Source: Aeromicrobium terrae
Lineage (GTDB): Bacteria; Actinomycetota; Actinomycetes; Propionibacteriales; Nocardioidaceae
Length of the DNA stretch: 64,000 nt
Assembly: GCF_008039565.1 (NCBI RefSeq)
Contig: NZ_VDUX01000002.1
Location: forward strand, 248,001-312,000
Reading direction: 5' to 3'
The first letter of the stretch is position 1. The number at the start of each line of letters is the position of its first letter. A program made the translations under genes and the position numbers. Below the pieces are notes generated by a model. That model was not told the origin of the DNA. It did not search any database and saw only the letters and a list, made by a program, of their open reading frames with translations. Positions 44,893-53,629 of this stretch are shown piece after piece.

Positions 44893-45367
44893 TCCCCGTG
44901 TCGTCGCCCTGCTGAACGATGCGCTGACGTTCGAGCTGACCGTCACCAACACGTACTTCCTGCACGCCCGCATGCTCGACAACTGGGGCCTGTCCAAGCT
45001 CGGCTCGATCTTCTACGACCTGTCGATCGACGAGATGAAGGACGCCGACGACCTCATCAACCGCATCCTGATGTTCGACGGCCACCCGAACGTGCAGAAG
45101 CTCGGCGCCATCCAGATCGGCGAGGACGCCGAGGAGATGCTGAACCTGGCGTTCGCCAGCGAGAAGGCGGCCGTCGCGCAGTTCAACGCGTCGGCCCAGG
45201 AGTGCCACGACCTCGGCGACCACGGCACCGCAGCGGTGTTCGAGGAGATGGTGCGCGACGAGGAGAAGCACGCCGACTGGTTCGAGAGCCAGCTCGACGC
45301 CATTGCGCGCGTCGGTCTGCAGCAGTACCTGGCTCAGCACGTCGACACGTCCGGGCCCGGCGAGTAG
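44879..45367 (+). CDS. bfr: Bacterioferritin with altered ferroxidase ligand
   Basis: The GTG at 44879, six bases after GAGGAGG, gives 162 residues of a four-helix ferritin. Most ferroxidase ligands are kept: Glu19, Glu52, Glu95, Glu128 and His131. The haem-ligand Met53 is also present (DEMKD). The sixth ligand, normally His in EMKH, is Asp55 here. Bacterioferritins oxidise and store iron in a 24-subunit shell. Whether this one does so fully is uncertain because of the substitution. It shares its promoter and iron box with bfd. Confidence 0.9.
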   Translation: MQPVDPRVVALLNDALTFELTVTNTYFLHARMLDNWGLSKLGSIFYDLSIDEMKDADDLINRILMFDGHPNVQKLGAIQIGEDAEEMLNLAFASEKAAVAQFNASAQECHDLGDHGTAAVFEEMVRDEEKHADWFESQLDAIARVGLQQYLAQHVDTSGPGE

Positions 45368-45371
45368 CTGA

Positions 45372-46478
45372 CTAGTTCTCCTGGCCGCGCCGCCAGCGGA
45401 TGCCGGCCTCGATGAAGTCGTCGATCTCGCCGTCGAGCACGGCCTGGGTGTTGCCGGTCTCGTGATCGGTGCGCAAGTCCTTGACCATCTGGTACGGGTT
45501 CAGCACGTAGTTGCGCATCTGGTCGCCCCAGGACGCCTGGACGTCGCCGCGCAGCTCGTCGAGCTGGGCCCGCTCCTCCGCCTTCTTCAGGGCGAGCAGC
45601 TTGGCCTTGAGGATGACCATCGCGCTGGCCTTGTTCTGCAGCTGGCTCTTCTCGTTCTGGCAGCTGACCACGACACCGGTCGGGATGTGGGTCAGGCGGA
45701 CGGCCGAGTCGGTGGTGTTGACGCTCTGCCCGCCGGGCCCGGACGAGCGGTAGACGTCGACGCGGATCTCCTCGTCCGGGATGTCGATCTCGTCGGTCTC
45801 CTCCAGCACCGGGACGACCTCGACCGCGGCGAACGACGTCTGCCGGCGGCCCTGGTTGTCGAACGGTGAGATGCGGACGAGTCGGTGCGTGCCGGCCTCG
45901 ACGGAGAGCGTGCCGTACGCGTAGGGCGCCTTGACCGCGAAGGTCGTGGACTTGATGCCTGCTTCTTCCGCGTAGGAGGTGTCGTAGACCTCGACCGCGT
46001 AGTTGTGGCGCTCGGCCCAGCGGGTGTACATCCGCTGCAGCATCTCGGCGAAGTCGGCCGCGTCGACGCCGCCGGCGCCGGAGCGGATGGACACCAGGGC
46101 GTCGCGCTCGTCGTACTCGCCGGACAGCAGCGTGCGGACCTCGAGCGACTCGATGGCCGTGGCCAGCTTCGCGATCTCGGCCTCGGCCTCAGCCAGCGAG
46201 TCGGCGTCGCCCTCGTCCTGGCCGAGCTCGACGAGGACCTCGACGTCGTCCAGCCGCTGGCGCAGACCAGAGACGCGCTCGAGGTCGGCCTGCAGGGCGG
46301 AGAGCCGGCCGGTGACGCGCTGCGCGTTGGCCTGGTCGTCCCACAGGTCGGGGGCCCCGACCTGCTCCTGGAGCTCCGCGATCTCGGCGCGCATGGCGTC
46401 GAGGTCGAGGACCTTCTCGATGGAGGTCAGGGTGACTCCGAGCTCCTTGAGCCGCTCGGGAAAATCGGTCGTCGCCAC
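45372..46478 (-). CDS. prfB: Peptide chain release factor 2
   Basis: RF2 reads UGA and UAA stops. The 368-residue frame is uninterrupted from its GTG start ([13 protein letters not shown]), so there is no programmed frameshift, as is usual in actinobacteria. The stop-recognition motif is SPF ([10 protein letters not shown]) and the catalytic motif is GGQ ([10 protein letters not shown]). The conserved [13 protein letters not shown] follows. It normally precedes ftsE directly, but here the iron cassette separates the two. The bfr gene converges on it with a four-base gap. Confidence 0.97.
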   Translation of the reverse strand: MATTDFPERLKELGVTLTSIEKVLDLDAMRAEIAELQEQVGAPDLWDDQANAQRVTGRLSALQADLERVSGLRQRLDDVEVLVELGQDEGDADSLAEAEAEIAKLATAIESLEVRTLLSGEYDERDALVSIRSGAGGVDAADFAEMLQRMYTRWAERHNYAVEVYDTSYAEEAGIKSTTFAVKAPYAYGTLSVEAGTHRLVRISPFDNQGRRQTSFAAVEVVPVLEETDEIDIPDEEIRVDVYRSSGPGGQSVNTTDSAVRLTHIPTGVVVSCQNEKSQLQNKASAMVILKAKLLALKKAEERAQLDELRGDVQASWGDQMRNYVLNPYQMVKDLRTDHETGNTQAVLDGEIDDFIEAGIRWRRGQEN

Positions 46479-46514
46479 CCGACGAGACTACCCAGCGTGT
46501 GGTGGGATGCCGAC

Positions 46515-46919
46515 ATGTGCCTGTTCTGCGACATCGTGGCCGGGACCGCCGACGCCGAGGTGGTGCTCGACGAGCCTGACGTCGTCGGGTTCCTCGACGT
46601 GCGGCCGGTGTTCAAGGGGCACACCCTGCTGGTGCCGCGCGAGCACGTCGACACGCTCCTCGACCTCCCGGAGCCGCTCGTCGTGCCCCTGTTCACCACC
46701 GCCCAGCGCGTCGCCGCGGCGATGACGTCGGCGCTCGGCGCCCAGGGGACGTTCGTGGCGATGAACAACGTGGTCTCGCAGAGCGTCCCGCACCTGCACG
46801 TCCACGTCGTCCCGCGCACCAAGGGCGACGGCCTCCGCGGGTTCTTCTGGCCGCGCACGAAGTACGACGACGGCGAGGCCGCCCAGTACGGCGAGAAGCT
46901 ACGCGCCGCTCTGGCCTGA
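46515..46919 (+). CDS. HIT-family nucleotide hydrolase
   Basis: The start MCLFCDIVAG gives 134 residues. The family motif HxHxH is HLHVHVVP (about residues 95-102), and the N-terminal CxxC (CLFC) is a common zinc site in bacterial HIT proteins. Such enzymes hydrolyse nucleotide monophosphate-linked compounds such as adenosine phosphoramidates or dinucleoside polyphosphates. The substrate is unknown. The 3' end overlaps the convergent gene by 21 bases. Confidence 0.9.
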   Translation: MCLFCDIVAGTADAEVVLDEPDVVGFLDVRPVFKGHTLLVPREHVDTLLDLPEPLVVPLFTTAQRVAAAMTSALGAQGTFVAMNNVVSQSVPHLHVHVVPRTKGDGLRGFFWPRTKYDDGEAAQYGEKLRAALA

Positions 46920-47552
46920 GCGACGCTCCTCGCGGAGCCGGTCCTGCGTGCGGCGGCGGCGGATCTCGGCTGTTGCGATGGCGATCGCGATGAGGAGCGG
47001 CCAGGCGTAGCTCAGGGCGTTGGCGGTGGACGTCAGCCAGTCCGGGGCGTGCCAGTCGGGCAGCGGGATCGACGGCAGGTCGAGGTCGGGCGTGGGGATC
47101 GAGACGTCCGGCCAGGGAAGCTTGACCGCGAAGCGCGCCACGACGGCGGCGATGAGCAGCGGCACGGCGATCCTGAGCACGCCACCGCCTCCTTGCTGGA
47201 GCGCGTACAGCCGCGGGTGCGCCCGGACGCGGTCCTCGAAACGGGCCGCCGGCGAGCCCGGCTCGGGGTCGAGGTCGATGCCGCCCACCCCGATCAGCTC
47301 CTTCGGCCCGGCGCCGTCGGGGTACCAGGTGGCTCGCCGTGGCTTCCCGAGACCGGAGAACCGGACGCCCAGGTCGCCGAGATCCGTGCCCGACGGGACG
47401 CGCAGCGAGTCTTCCGAGGACGTCTTCGTCGCCACGAGCTCGCCGTCCACGAACCACCTGACCGTGCGGCGGAACGCGCCGACGACCACCTCGACGTGGT
47501 GCGTCGTGCCGTCGACCTCGAGGTCGAACCGCTGCGGCGTCTTCTCGGCCAT
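46899..47552 (-). CDS. Membrane protein with N-terminal beta domain, unknown function
   Basis: The 217-residue protein has a soluble N-terminal region (about residues 1-110), rich in Val, Gly and Arg, with paired short strands such as FDLEVDGTTHHVEVVVG and WFVDGELVATK. This is followed by two membrane helices (about 122-142 and 180-200) separated by a Pro/Asp-rich loop with PDVSIPTPDLDLPSIPLPD. The tail is basic. I do not recognise a family. Tandem palindromes lie just upstream of its start. Confidence 0.65.
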   Translation of the reverse strand: MAEKTPQRFDLEVDGTTHHVEVVVGAFRRTVRWFVDGELVATKTSSEDSLRVPSGTDLGDLGVRFSGLGKPRRATWYPDGAGPKELIGVGGIDLDPEPGSPAARFEDRVRAHPRLYALQQGGGGVLRIAVPLLIAAVVARFAVKLPWPDVSIPTPDLDLPSIPLPDWHAPDWLTSTANALSYAWPLLIAIAIATAEIRRRRTQDRLREERRSGQSGA

Positions 47553-47588
47553 GCTCCGACGCTAGGCGCGGAGCACCCCGGAATCATC

Positions 47589-47610
47589 GGCCGATCGGCC
47601 ACCGATCGGT
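47589..47610. promoter_or_regulatory. Two adjoining perfect palindromes with CGATCG cores
   Basis: GGCCGATCGGCC (47589-47600) and ACCGATCGGT (47601-47610) are both perfect and directly adjacent, 36 bases upstream of the membrane-protein start on the minus strand and 30 bases downstream of the DUF5302 stop. They look like a tandem operator, or a regulatory or terminator stem. Confidence 0.45.
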
Positions 47611-47639
47611 GCGACTTCGGTCGGGTCGCGCGATCGACC

Positions 47640-47801
47640 TCAGACGCTCTTGCGCCGGAACTCCTTGACCTCGATCGGCTTGTCGGCGCCGTGCGACTTC
47701 TCGCTGCCGTCGTGGTCGGCGCCCTCGGCGCTGGCGTGGTGGCGCTGCTGCTTCTTCTCCAGCGCCTCGCGAAACTTGGCCTTCTGGTCGTCTGTGGTCA
47801 T
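47640..47801 (-). CDS. Small DUF5302 protein
   Basis: A 53-residue open frame starts at ATG 47801, five bases after GGAGG. It begins MTTDDQKAKFREALEKKKQ and ends EVKEFRRKSV. The charged, helical, His-rich middle (RHHASAEGADHDGS) and the FRRKS ending are typical of DUF5302, a small actinobacterial family of unknown function. It is probably disordered or DNA/RNA-associated, which is inference. Confidence 0.8.
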   Translation of the reverse strand: MTTDDQKAKFREALEKKQQRHHASAEGADHDGSEKSHGADKPIEVKEFRRKSV

Positions 47802-47869
47802 CAGCCCTCCTGAGCGCCACAGTAGTCAATCGCGGGACGGGTGAGATCCCGCTACGTCATCCTGAGCAG

Positions 47870-50800
47870 GTGAACTGCGCGGAGTGCGGTGCCGCGGGCC
47901 AGCCCGAGGGCGCCAAGTTCTGCTCCGAGTGCGGAGCGAGCCTGGCCGCTCCGGCGTGCGCGACGTGCGGCGCGACCCTCACGCCGAACGCGAAGTTCTG
48001 CTCCGAGTGTGGTGCTGCCCAGGGCGGGGTGCCGGCCCGGGGCGCGCCGCCACCCGCCGCCGCGTCGCGACGGATCACGAGCGTGCTGTTCGGCGATCTC
48101 GTCAGCTTCACCAGCCTGTCCGAGGCCCGCGACCAGGAGGACGTGCGTGAGCTCCTGACCCGCTACTTCGACGAGTGCCGCCAGATCATCGACCGCTACG
48201 GCGGCACCGTGGAGAAGTTCATCGGCGACGCCGTGATGGCGGTCTGGGGCGTCCCGACCGCGCACGAGGACGACGCCGAACGCTCGGTGCGCGCCGGGCT
48301 GGAGCTGGTCAACCGGATCGAGGCGATGGGCGTCGACCTCGGCATCCCGGACCTCGCGATGCGCGTGGGGATCGTCACGGGAGAGGTCGCGGTGACCGTC
48401 GGCGCCGAGGCGCAGGGCATGGTCGCCGGCGACGCCGTCAACACCGCGGCGCGGGTCCAGTCGGCCGCAGCGCCCGGCCAGATCTGGGTGGACGAGACCA
48501 CGCGTCTGCTCACGTCGTCGGCGATCTCGTACGTCGACGTCGGCAGCCACCAGCTGAAGGGCAAGGCCGACCCGGTGCCGTTGTGGGCGGTCCGCGCCGT
48601 CGTCGCCGGCGTCGGCGGAGCCCAGCGCGCCGACGGACTCGAGGCGCCCCTGATCGGACGCGAGCGCGAGCTGCGGCTGGTCAAGGAGGTCTTCCACGGG
48701 GCCGAGGACAGCCGCCGTCCCGCGCTGCTCGTCGTCGACGGCGAGGCGGGCTCGGGCAAGACCCGCCTGGCGTGGGAGTTCGAGAAGTACGTCGACGGGC
48801 TCACCTACGTCGCCCGCTGGCACAACGGCCGCTGCCTGGCCTACGGCGAGGGCGTCGCCTACTACGCGCTGGCCGAGGCGATCCGCGCCCGGTTGCAGTC
48901 GCTGCGCCCGGACGACGACCCCGACGACGACCCGGGCACACTGCTCGACCTCGGTCTCGACCGCTACGTGCCGGACGCCGAGGAGCGGCAGTGGATCCGG
49001 CCACGGCTCGAGGCGCTGCTCGGCATCAGCGCTGTCGGCAGCTTCGCACGCGAGGACCTGTTCTCGGCGTGGACGACGTTCCTGCAGCGCGTCGGCGAGG
49101 ACGAGCACACCGTCGTGCTGGTCATCGACGACGCTCAGCACGCCGACGACAGCCTGCTGCAGTTCTTGGAGTACCTGCTGGCCGTCGGGACGTTCCCGTG
49201 CCTCGTCCTGATGCTGACCCGCCCGGGCCTGCTCGAGCAGAGCCCTGCGCTCGCGACCAACCGCCGCGCCACGGTTCTGCACCTCGAGGCGCTGCCCGAC
49301 GCCGACATGGAGCGGCTGCTCGACGGTCTCGTCGCCGGCCTGCCCGACGACGCCCGCTCGTCACTCGTGGCCCGCAGCGAGGGCGTTCCGCTGTTCGCGG
49401 TCGAGACGGTCCGGTCGTTGATCGACCGCGATGTCGTCGTGCCGCGCGCCGGCCAGTACGTGCTCGCCGATCCCGACAGCCTCGACCTGGAGTCCCTCGG
49501 CGCCCCCGCCTCGCTGCAGGCGCTCATCGCCGCGCGCCTCGACACCCTGGAGCCCGAGCAGCGCCGCGTGGTCGACCGTGCCAGCGTCTTCGGCGGCGCG
49601 TTCACCCGCGACGAGATCGCGGGTCTCTCCCCCGACGTCGGCGACGTCGACGCCGTGCTCGACGCGTTGATCCGGCTGGAGATCCTGCGGCAGGAGTCGA
49701 GCCGGTTCAGCACCGACCTCGGCCGGTACCAGTTCGTGCAGGGCGCGGTGCGGCAGGTCGCGTACGGCACCCTGTCGCGGCACGACCGCAAAGCCGGTCA
49801 CCTGGCCCTCGTCGACGTGCTGCAGGCGGAGGAGAACGCCGCCGTCGAGCATGCCGCCGTCGTCGCCAGCCACTTGCTCGAGGCCATCGACGCAGTTCCT
49901 GACGCCCCGGACGTCCCGGCCTTGACGGGCCGAGCCATCGAGACCCTCCAGGAGGCGGCGGCCAGGGCCAGTGCGCTGGGCGCGCCGTCGGAAGCGGCCT
50001 CGCACCTCGACGCCGCTCTGTCCCGCTGCACGGACGAGGTCCTGGGTGCGGTGATCGAGAAGGAGCTCGCCCGCCAGCTCGACCGCTCGGGCGACGAGGA
50101 ACGCGCACTCCACCACGCGGCGCACGCGACCGAGACGTTCGACCGGCTCGGCGACGTCGCCTCGGCCGGGTCCGCGGCCGCGGTCTGGGCGACCGCACTC
50201 GTGGCCAAGGGCGACTTCGACGAGGCGAGCACCCTGGCGACCGCGCGCTACGACGTCGTCCGTGCTCTCGACGACGCACCCGAGGCGGAGATGGAGCTGT
50301 TGCGGGCCCTGACCAACGGGTTCGTCCGCAACGGCGGCAGCGAGCTGCTCCACTACGCCATCGAGTACGCCCGGCTCGCGGAGTACCTCGACGACGGACC
50401 GGCCATGGTCGACAGCTACAACGCGTTGTCCGTGCACTTCGTGCGCATCGGGCTCCACGGGGTGAGCCACCAGCTGCTGGGCGCTGCCGTCGACGTCGCG
50501 CGCGAGATCCACGAGAACCGGGCACTGGGCCGCGCTCTGCTGAATCTCAACGCCGACCTCAACCCGTCCGACGTCGCGCGCGCCCAGGCCTATGGGCGCG
50601 AAGCCACGCGGGTGTCCGCAGCGGTGGGCGACCGCACGTGGGTCAGCAGCGCCACCATCAACGCCCTGCAGGCGGACGTGTTCCGGGGCGACTGGGACGC
50701 CGCGCTGGACATGATCGACGACGACCTCGTCCAGCCCCTGGAGGCGCCGTTCCAGGAGCTGGTGCGAGCGCTGATCCTCCGTGCCCGTGGACTGAGGTGG

Positions 50801-51370
50801 GACGCCGACACGACACCGCCGGAGACCATCGAGCAGGACCCGGCCGTCCGGGCGGTCCACACCCTCGTCACGGGTCTCGCCCAGGCCGAGTCCGACCCTG
50901 CAGCCGGTGCGGATCTCGCGGTCTCCGGTGCGGAGCAGATGTACGCGTTCAGCGGGGTGTTCGACGACTTCTGCCTGGTGTTCGCGGTGGCCACCGAGCT
51001 GCTCAAGGAGCTCGGCGACCACGACCGCCTCAGGGCGGTCCTCGACATGATCGACCCGACCCGCCGCGAGCGGCCGCCGCACGGCGTGCTGTCGCAACAA
51101 CTGCGGATGCAGGCCTGGCTGGACGCCCACGACGGCAAGGGCGAGACCGTCGAGGCCACCTTGCGCGAGGCACTCAACCGCGCCGAGGCGTGGGGCTCGG
51201 AGCCCTGGGCCGCCCAAGCCCAGGCCGACCTGGCGACCTGGCTGACCCGCCAGGGCCGCGCCGACGACGCCGCTCCCTACGCCGAGAAGGCCCGCGCGAC
51301 GTTCAGCCGGCTGGGCGCCGACGCCTGGTCACGATCGTTCGAGTCGACCCTCACGGGCTCGCAGGTCTGA
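47870..51370 (+). CDS. Class III adenylate/guanylate cyclase fused to AAA ATPase and TPR-like domains
   Basis: The 1166-residue protein begins at GTG 47870 with two zinc-ribbon-like motifs (CAEC, CSEC and CATC, CSEC; residues 3-48). A class III cyclase domain follows at about residues 65-240. It contains LFGDLVSFTSLSE with a metal Asp, EKFIGDAVMAVWG with the adenine-selecting Lys and second metal Asp, and GDAVNTAARV with the Asn/Arg transition-state pair. The AAA ATPase has Walker A GEAGSGKT and Walker B-like VLVIDDAQH. The rest is helical repeats. It should make cAMP (or cGMP). No LuxR-type DNA-binding end is present. Confidence 0.9.
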   Translation: MNCAECGAAGQPEGAKFCSECGASLAAPACATCGATLTPNAKFCSECGAAQGGVPARGAPPPAAASRRITSVLFGDLVSFTSLSEARDQEDVRELLTRYFDECRQIIDRYGGTVEKFIGDAVMAVWGVPTAHEDDAERSVRAGLELVNRIEAMGVDLGIPDLAMRVGIVTGEVAVTVGAEAQGMVAGDAVNTAARVQSAAAPGQIWVDETTRLLTSSAISYVDVGSHQLKGKADPVPLWAVRAVVAGVGGAQRADGLEAPLIGRERELRLVKEVFHGAEDSRRPALLVVDGEAGSGKTRLAWEFEKYVDGLTYVARWHNGRCLAYGEGVAYYALAEAIRARLQSLRPDDDPDDDPGTLLDLGLDRYVPDAEERQWIRPRLEALLGISAVGSFAREDLFSAWTTFLQRVGEDEHTVVLVIDDAQHADDSLLQFLEYLLAVGTFPCLVLMLTRPGLLEQSPALATNRRATVLHLEALPDADMERLLDGLVAGLPDDARSSLVARSEGVPLFAVETVRSLIDRDVVVPRAGQYVLADPDSLDLESLGAPASLQALIAARLDTLEPEQRRVVDRASVFGGAFTRDEIAGLSPDVGDVDAVLDALIRLEILRQESSRFSTDLGRYQFVQGAVRQVAYGTLSRHDRKAGHLALVDVLQAEENAAVEHAAVVASHLLEAIDAVPDAPDVPALTGRAIETLQEAAARASALGAPSEAASHLDAALSRCTDEVLGAVIEKELARQLDRSGDEERALHHAAHATETFDRLGDVASAGSAAAVWATALVAKGDFDEASTLATARYDVVRALDDAPEAEMELLRALTNGFVRNGGSELLHYAIEYARLAEYLDDGPAMVDSYNALSVHFVRIGLHGVSHQLLGAAVDVAREIHENRALGRALLNLNADLNPSDVARAQAYGREATRVSAAVGDRTWVSSATINALQADVFRGDWDAALDMIDDDLVQPLEAPFQELVRALILRARGLRWDADTTPPETIEQDPAVRAVHTLVTGLAQAESDPAAGADLAVSGAEQMYAFSGVFDDFCLVFAVATELLKELGDHDRLRAVLDMIDPTRRERPPHGVLSQQLRMQAWLDAHDGKGETVEATLREALNRAEAWGSEPWAAQAQADLATWLTRQGRADDAAPYAEKARATFSRLGADAWSRSFESTLTGSQV

Positions 51371-51749
51371 GTCGCGCCGTCGCCTCGGAGACGATCGTGG
51401 CACTCTCCTCCCAGCCCGGCGGCGTGATGGCGAGATCGAGATCGCGCTCGAGACGGACGCTGACGGAGTCCGCGTCCGCTCGGACCGCGACGAGACGGAC
51501 GGCCTCACCGGAGAGGTAGTCGCCCACGAGGCGGCGGGCGTCGGACGGGTCCAACCGGATCCGGTGATCGGCGTAGTAGCCGTCCTCGTCGAGCGCATCG
51601 GCAGCCGCGAGCGCCGCGCCGTCGGCGAGGTTGTGCAGCTTCTGTCGCTCGAGGAACGCGTCCGACGCGTCGACGACCACGACGGTGAGCAGCCCGACCA
51701 GCACCAGGAAGCCGACGGTCATCACCGTCACGGTGCCCCGCTCCCTCAT
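51351..51749 (-). CDS. TadG-like pseudopilin/pilus assembly protein
   Basis: The 132-residue protein starts MRERGTVTVMTVGFLVLVGLL, a short basic leader and single N-terminal helix of the TadE/TadG type, then ASDAFLERQKLHNLADGAALAAADAL, a typical TadG-type segment. The usual Glu five residues after the leader Gly is absent. It is the last gene of the Tad locus, overlaps the previous one by one base and the convergent cyclase by 20 bases. Confidence 0.75.
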   Translation of the reverse strand: MRERGTVTVMTVGFLVLVGLLTVVVVDASDAFLERQKLHNLADGAALAAADALDEDGYYADHRIRLDPSDARRLVGDYLSGEAVRLVAVRADADSVSVRLERDLDLAITPPGWEESATIVSEATARLRPASP

Positions 51750-52168
51750 CAACGCGCCGCCCGGTACGAGCCGAAGGGCTCGGTGTGGGTGCTGTCGACG
51801 GCGATGCCGCCGATCTGGTCGCCGAGGGCCGACGGCGTGAGCGGCAGTGGCTGCACCGTGTGCACCACCACCCGCACCGACGATCCCGGCTCGAGGCACG
51901 ACGACGGACTGGGCAGGCACGTGATGTCGACGTCGGCCTCGACGTCCTGGTCGGCGAGCGCGACGCGCGCGGCCACCCGGGCGTGCGCTGCCGCGACAGC
52001 CGGGTCGGGTGCCTGCACGTATGCACGAGCGGCCGAACGGCTGGCCGCGGCGACGGCGTACGACGCCCGCTGGGTGTCGAACACGGCCAGCAGGACGTAG
52101 ACGAACGGGACCAGAAGGAGCAGCGCCATCCAGACGAACTCCACGGTCGCCGTTCCTCGCTCTCTCAC
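51749..52168 (-). CDS. TadE-like pseudopilin
   Basis: The 139-residue protein begins MRERGTATVEFVWMALLLLVP. The prepilin-like leader RERG is followed by TATVEF with the Glu that follows the leader in processed pseudopilins, and then a single membrane helix. The rest is an exported domain with two Cys (CLPSPSSC) that could form a disulfide. TadE-like proteins assist assembly of the Flp pilus. It overlaps the neighbour upstream by four bases (ATGA). Confidence 0.8.
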   Translation of the reverse strand: MRERGTATVEFVWMALLLLVPFVYVLLAVFDTQRASYAVAAASRSAARAYVQAPDPAVAAAHARVAARVALADQDVEADVDITCLPSPSSCLEPGSSVRVVVHTVQPLPLTPSALGDQIGGIAVDSTHTEPFGSYRAAR

Positions 52169-52539
52169 GGGGCGACCTCTCGCACGGCGTGCCCGGTGAC
52201 CGTGAGCCCGACCGACGGGCCGAACAGTCCGAGCGCGGGCACCTTGGCGTGCACGACGACCTCGCTGGCCGGCACGCCGTCGACCGTCGTGAACACGCCG
52301 CGCACGTCCGCGGCGTACCGATCGGCGAGCGACTCGCGGATCTCCTGCCGGGTCCGTTCCGTTCCCGCAGCGGGGTCGGCGTCGATCGGCGCAGCGGCAC
52401 GAGCGCCCTCGGTCGCGGCAGCGGTCAGCGTGTTGCGGACGTGCAGCACCAGTCCGAGCTGCACCATGCCGAGCACCAGCGGGACGAGCACGAGCATGAC
52501 GAGGACGAAGTCGACGACCGCCGAGCCTCGCTCCTTCAT
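52165..52539 (-). CDS. TadE-like pseudopilin
   Basis: The 124-residue protein begins MKERGSAVVDFVLVMLVLVPL, a leader plus membrane helix as in TadE, with Asp in place of the usual Glu. The exported part includes NTLTAAATEGARAAAPIDADP, typical of TadE/TadG N-terminal extensions. It lies eight bases after the small pilin candidate. Confidence 0.8.
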   Translation of the reverse strand: MKERGSAVVDFVLVMLVLVPLVLGMVQLGLVLHVRNTLTAAATEGARAAAPIDADPAAGTERTRQEIRESLADRYAADVRGVFTTVDGVPASEVVVHAKVPALGLFGPSVGLTVTGHAVREVAP

Positions 52540-52546
52540 GGGTCGC

Positions 52547-52708
52547 TCAGCCGCCGACGGCGGACAGCGCGTTCGTGAGCATCGTGCGCAGCTGCGGTGC
52601 TGCGGCGGCCGTGAGGATGGCGACCAGTCCGGCCGACATCACGGTGATCATCACCCAGCCGGGCACGTCGCCCCGCTCGTCACGCCGCTTGTGCAGATAC
52701 GTCCTCAT
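52547..52708 (-). CDS. Tiny pilin-like protein of the Tad locus
   Basis: A 53-residue frame starts at ATG 52708, directly after AAGG. It reads MRTYLHKRRDERGDVPGWVM, then a single hydrophobic helix (about residues 18-38) and a short tail ending in VGG. The charged leader, the Gly before the helix and its position between tadC and tadE suggest the Flp-type major pilin. The classical Glu at position +5 of mature type IVb pilins is missing: the sequence after the leader Gly is DVPGW. Confidence 0.7.
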   Translation of the reverse strand: MRTYLHKRRDERGDVPGWVMITVMSAGLVAILTAAAAPQLRTMLTNALSAVGG

Positions 52709-52723
52709 CCTTGTCTCCCTCTC

Positions 52724-53629
52724 TCATGACGCCAGGTGCAGTCCGATGTAGCCCGGAAAGAACGCGAAGACGACGGTGACCGGGAGGATCAGGAAGACGA
52801 CGGGCACCATCATCGCGATCTCCTTCCGGCCACCGGTCTCGATCAGGTCGCGGCGGCCGGCCTCCCGGACGTCGGCCGCCTGTGCGTGCAGGACGTCGAC
52901 GAGCGGGGTGCCGCGGTCGACCGCGACGGCGACGCCCTCGGCGAACCGGGCGATGCTCGGCACCCCGGTGCGCGCGGCGAGCGCGTCGAACGCCGTGGAC
53001 ACCTGCGTGCCGGTGCGGATGTCGGCGAGCAGCCGGGCGAGCTCCTCACTGAGGCTCCCGTGGATCACCCGCAGGATGCGCTCGATGCCGGCGACCGGGC
53101 CCTCCCCTGCCGCGACGGCGAGCGCGAGCAGGTCGGCGACGACCGGGAACTCCTCGCGCATCCGGTCCTCCCGGGCCCGGACGGCGGCGGACAAACGGTT
53201 GTCGCACCCGAGCACGCCGAGGAGGAAGCCCACCACGCACACGACGAGCAGGGCCGGGACGTTGCCGCCACGGAACGACCAGACGACCGTCGACAGGACG
53301 GCAGCGGCCGTGAACCCGGCGCAGCCCCAGACGAGCTGACGGACCCGGAACTCCTCGAGCGTCGTGGTGCCGCCGAGACGGACGAGGCGACGCTGCACGC
53401 TCGCGCTGCCACCGACGAGGTTGCCGACCGACCGCGCGGCCGTGGAGAACATCGGTCCGACGAGGGCACCGAGCGCGCCGCGCCGGCGGACGGGGTCGGC
53501 CGACGGATGGATGTCGCGCAGGTACGGCACCACGCGGAGGTCGAGCGCCGGGTGACGCGCGCGGTGCCACCCCGACGCGATCAGGACGAGTCCGCTGCCG
53601 AGGGCGAGACCGAGGACGGCTCCGATCAT
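52724..53629 (-). CDS. tadC: Tad pilus membrane protein TadC
   Basis: The 301-residue protein has a first hydrophobic helix, two helices near the middle (QLVWGCAGFTAAAVLSTVVW and LVVCVVGFLLGVLG), and the GspF-like cytoplasmic region with EDRMREEFPVVADLLALAVAAGEGPVAGIERI. A final helix near the C-terminus reads MVPVVFLILPVTVVFAFFPG. It partners TadB to form the inner-membrane platform for pilus assembly. It starts in an ATGA overlap with tadB. Confidence 0.88.
   Translation of the reverse strand: MIGAVLGLALGSGLVLIASGWHRARHPALDLRVVPYLRDIHPSADPVRRRGALGALVGPMFSTAARSVGNLVGGSASVQRRLVRLGGTTTLEEFRVRQLVWGCAGFTAAAVLSTVVWSFRGGNVPALLVVCVVGFLLGVLGCDNRLSAAVRAREDRMREEFPVVADLLALAVAAGEGPVAGIERILRVIHGSLSEELARLLADIRTGTQVSTAFDALAARTGVPSIARFAEGVAVAVDRGTPLVDVLHAQAADVREAGRRDLIETGGRKEIAMMVPVVFLILPVTVVFAFFPGYIGLHLAS

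Noticed and set aside
45372..46478. Programmed +1 frameshift in prfB
   Set aside because: The frame is continuous from its GTG start, and no in-frame UGA with a slippery CUU is seen near codon 25.
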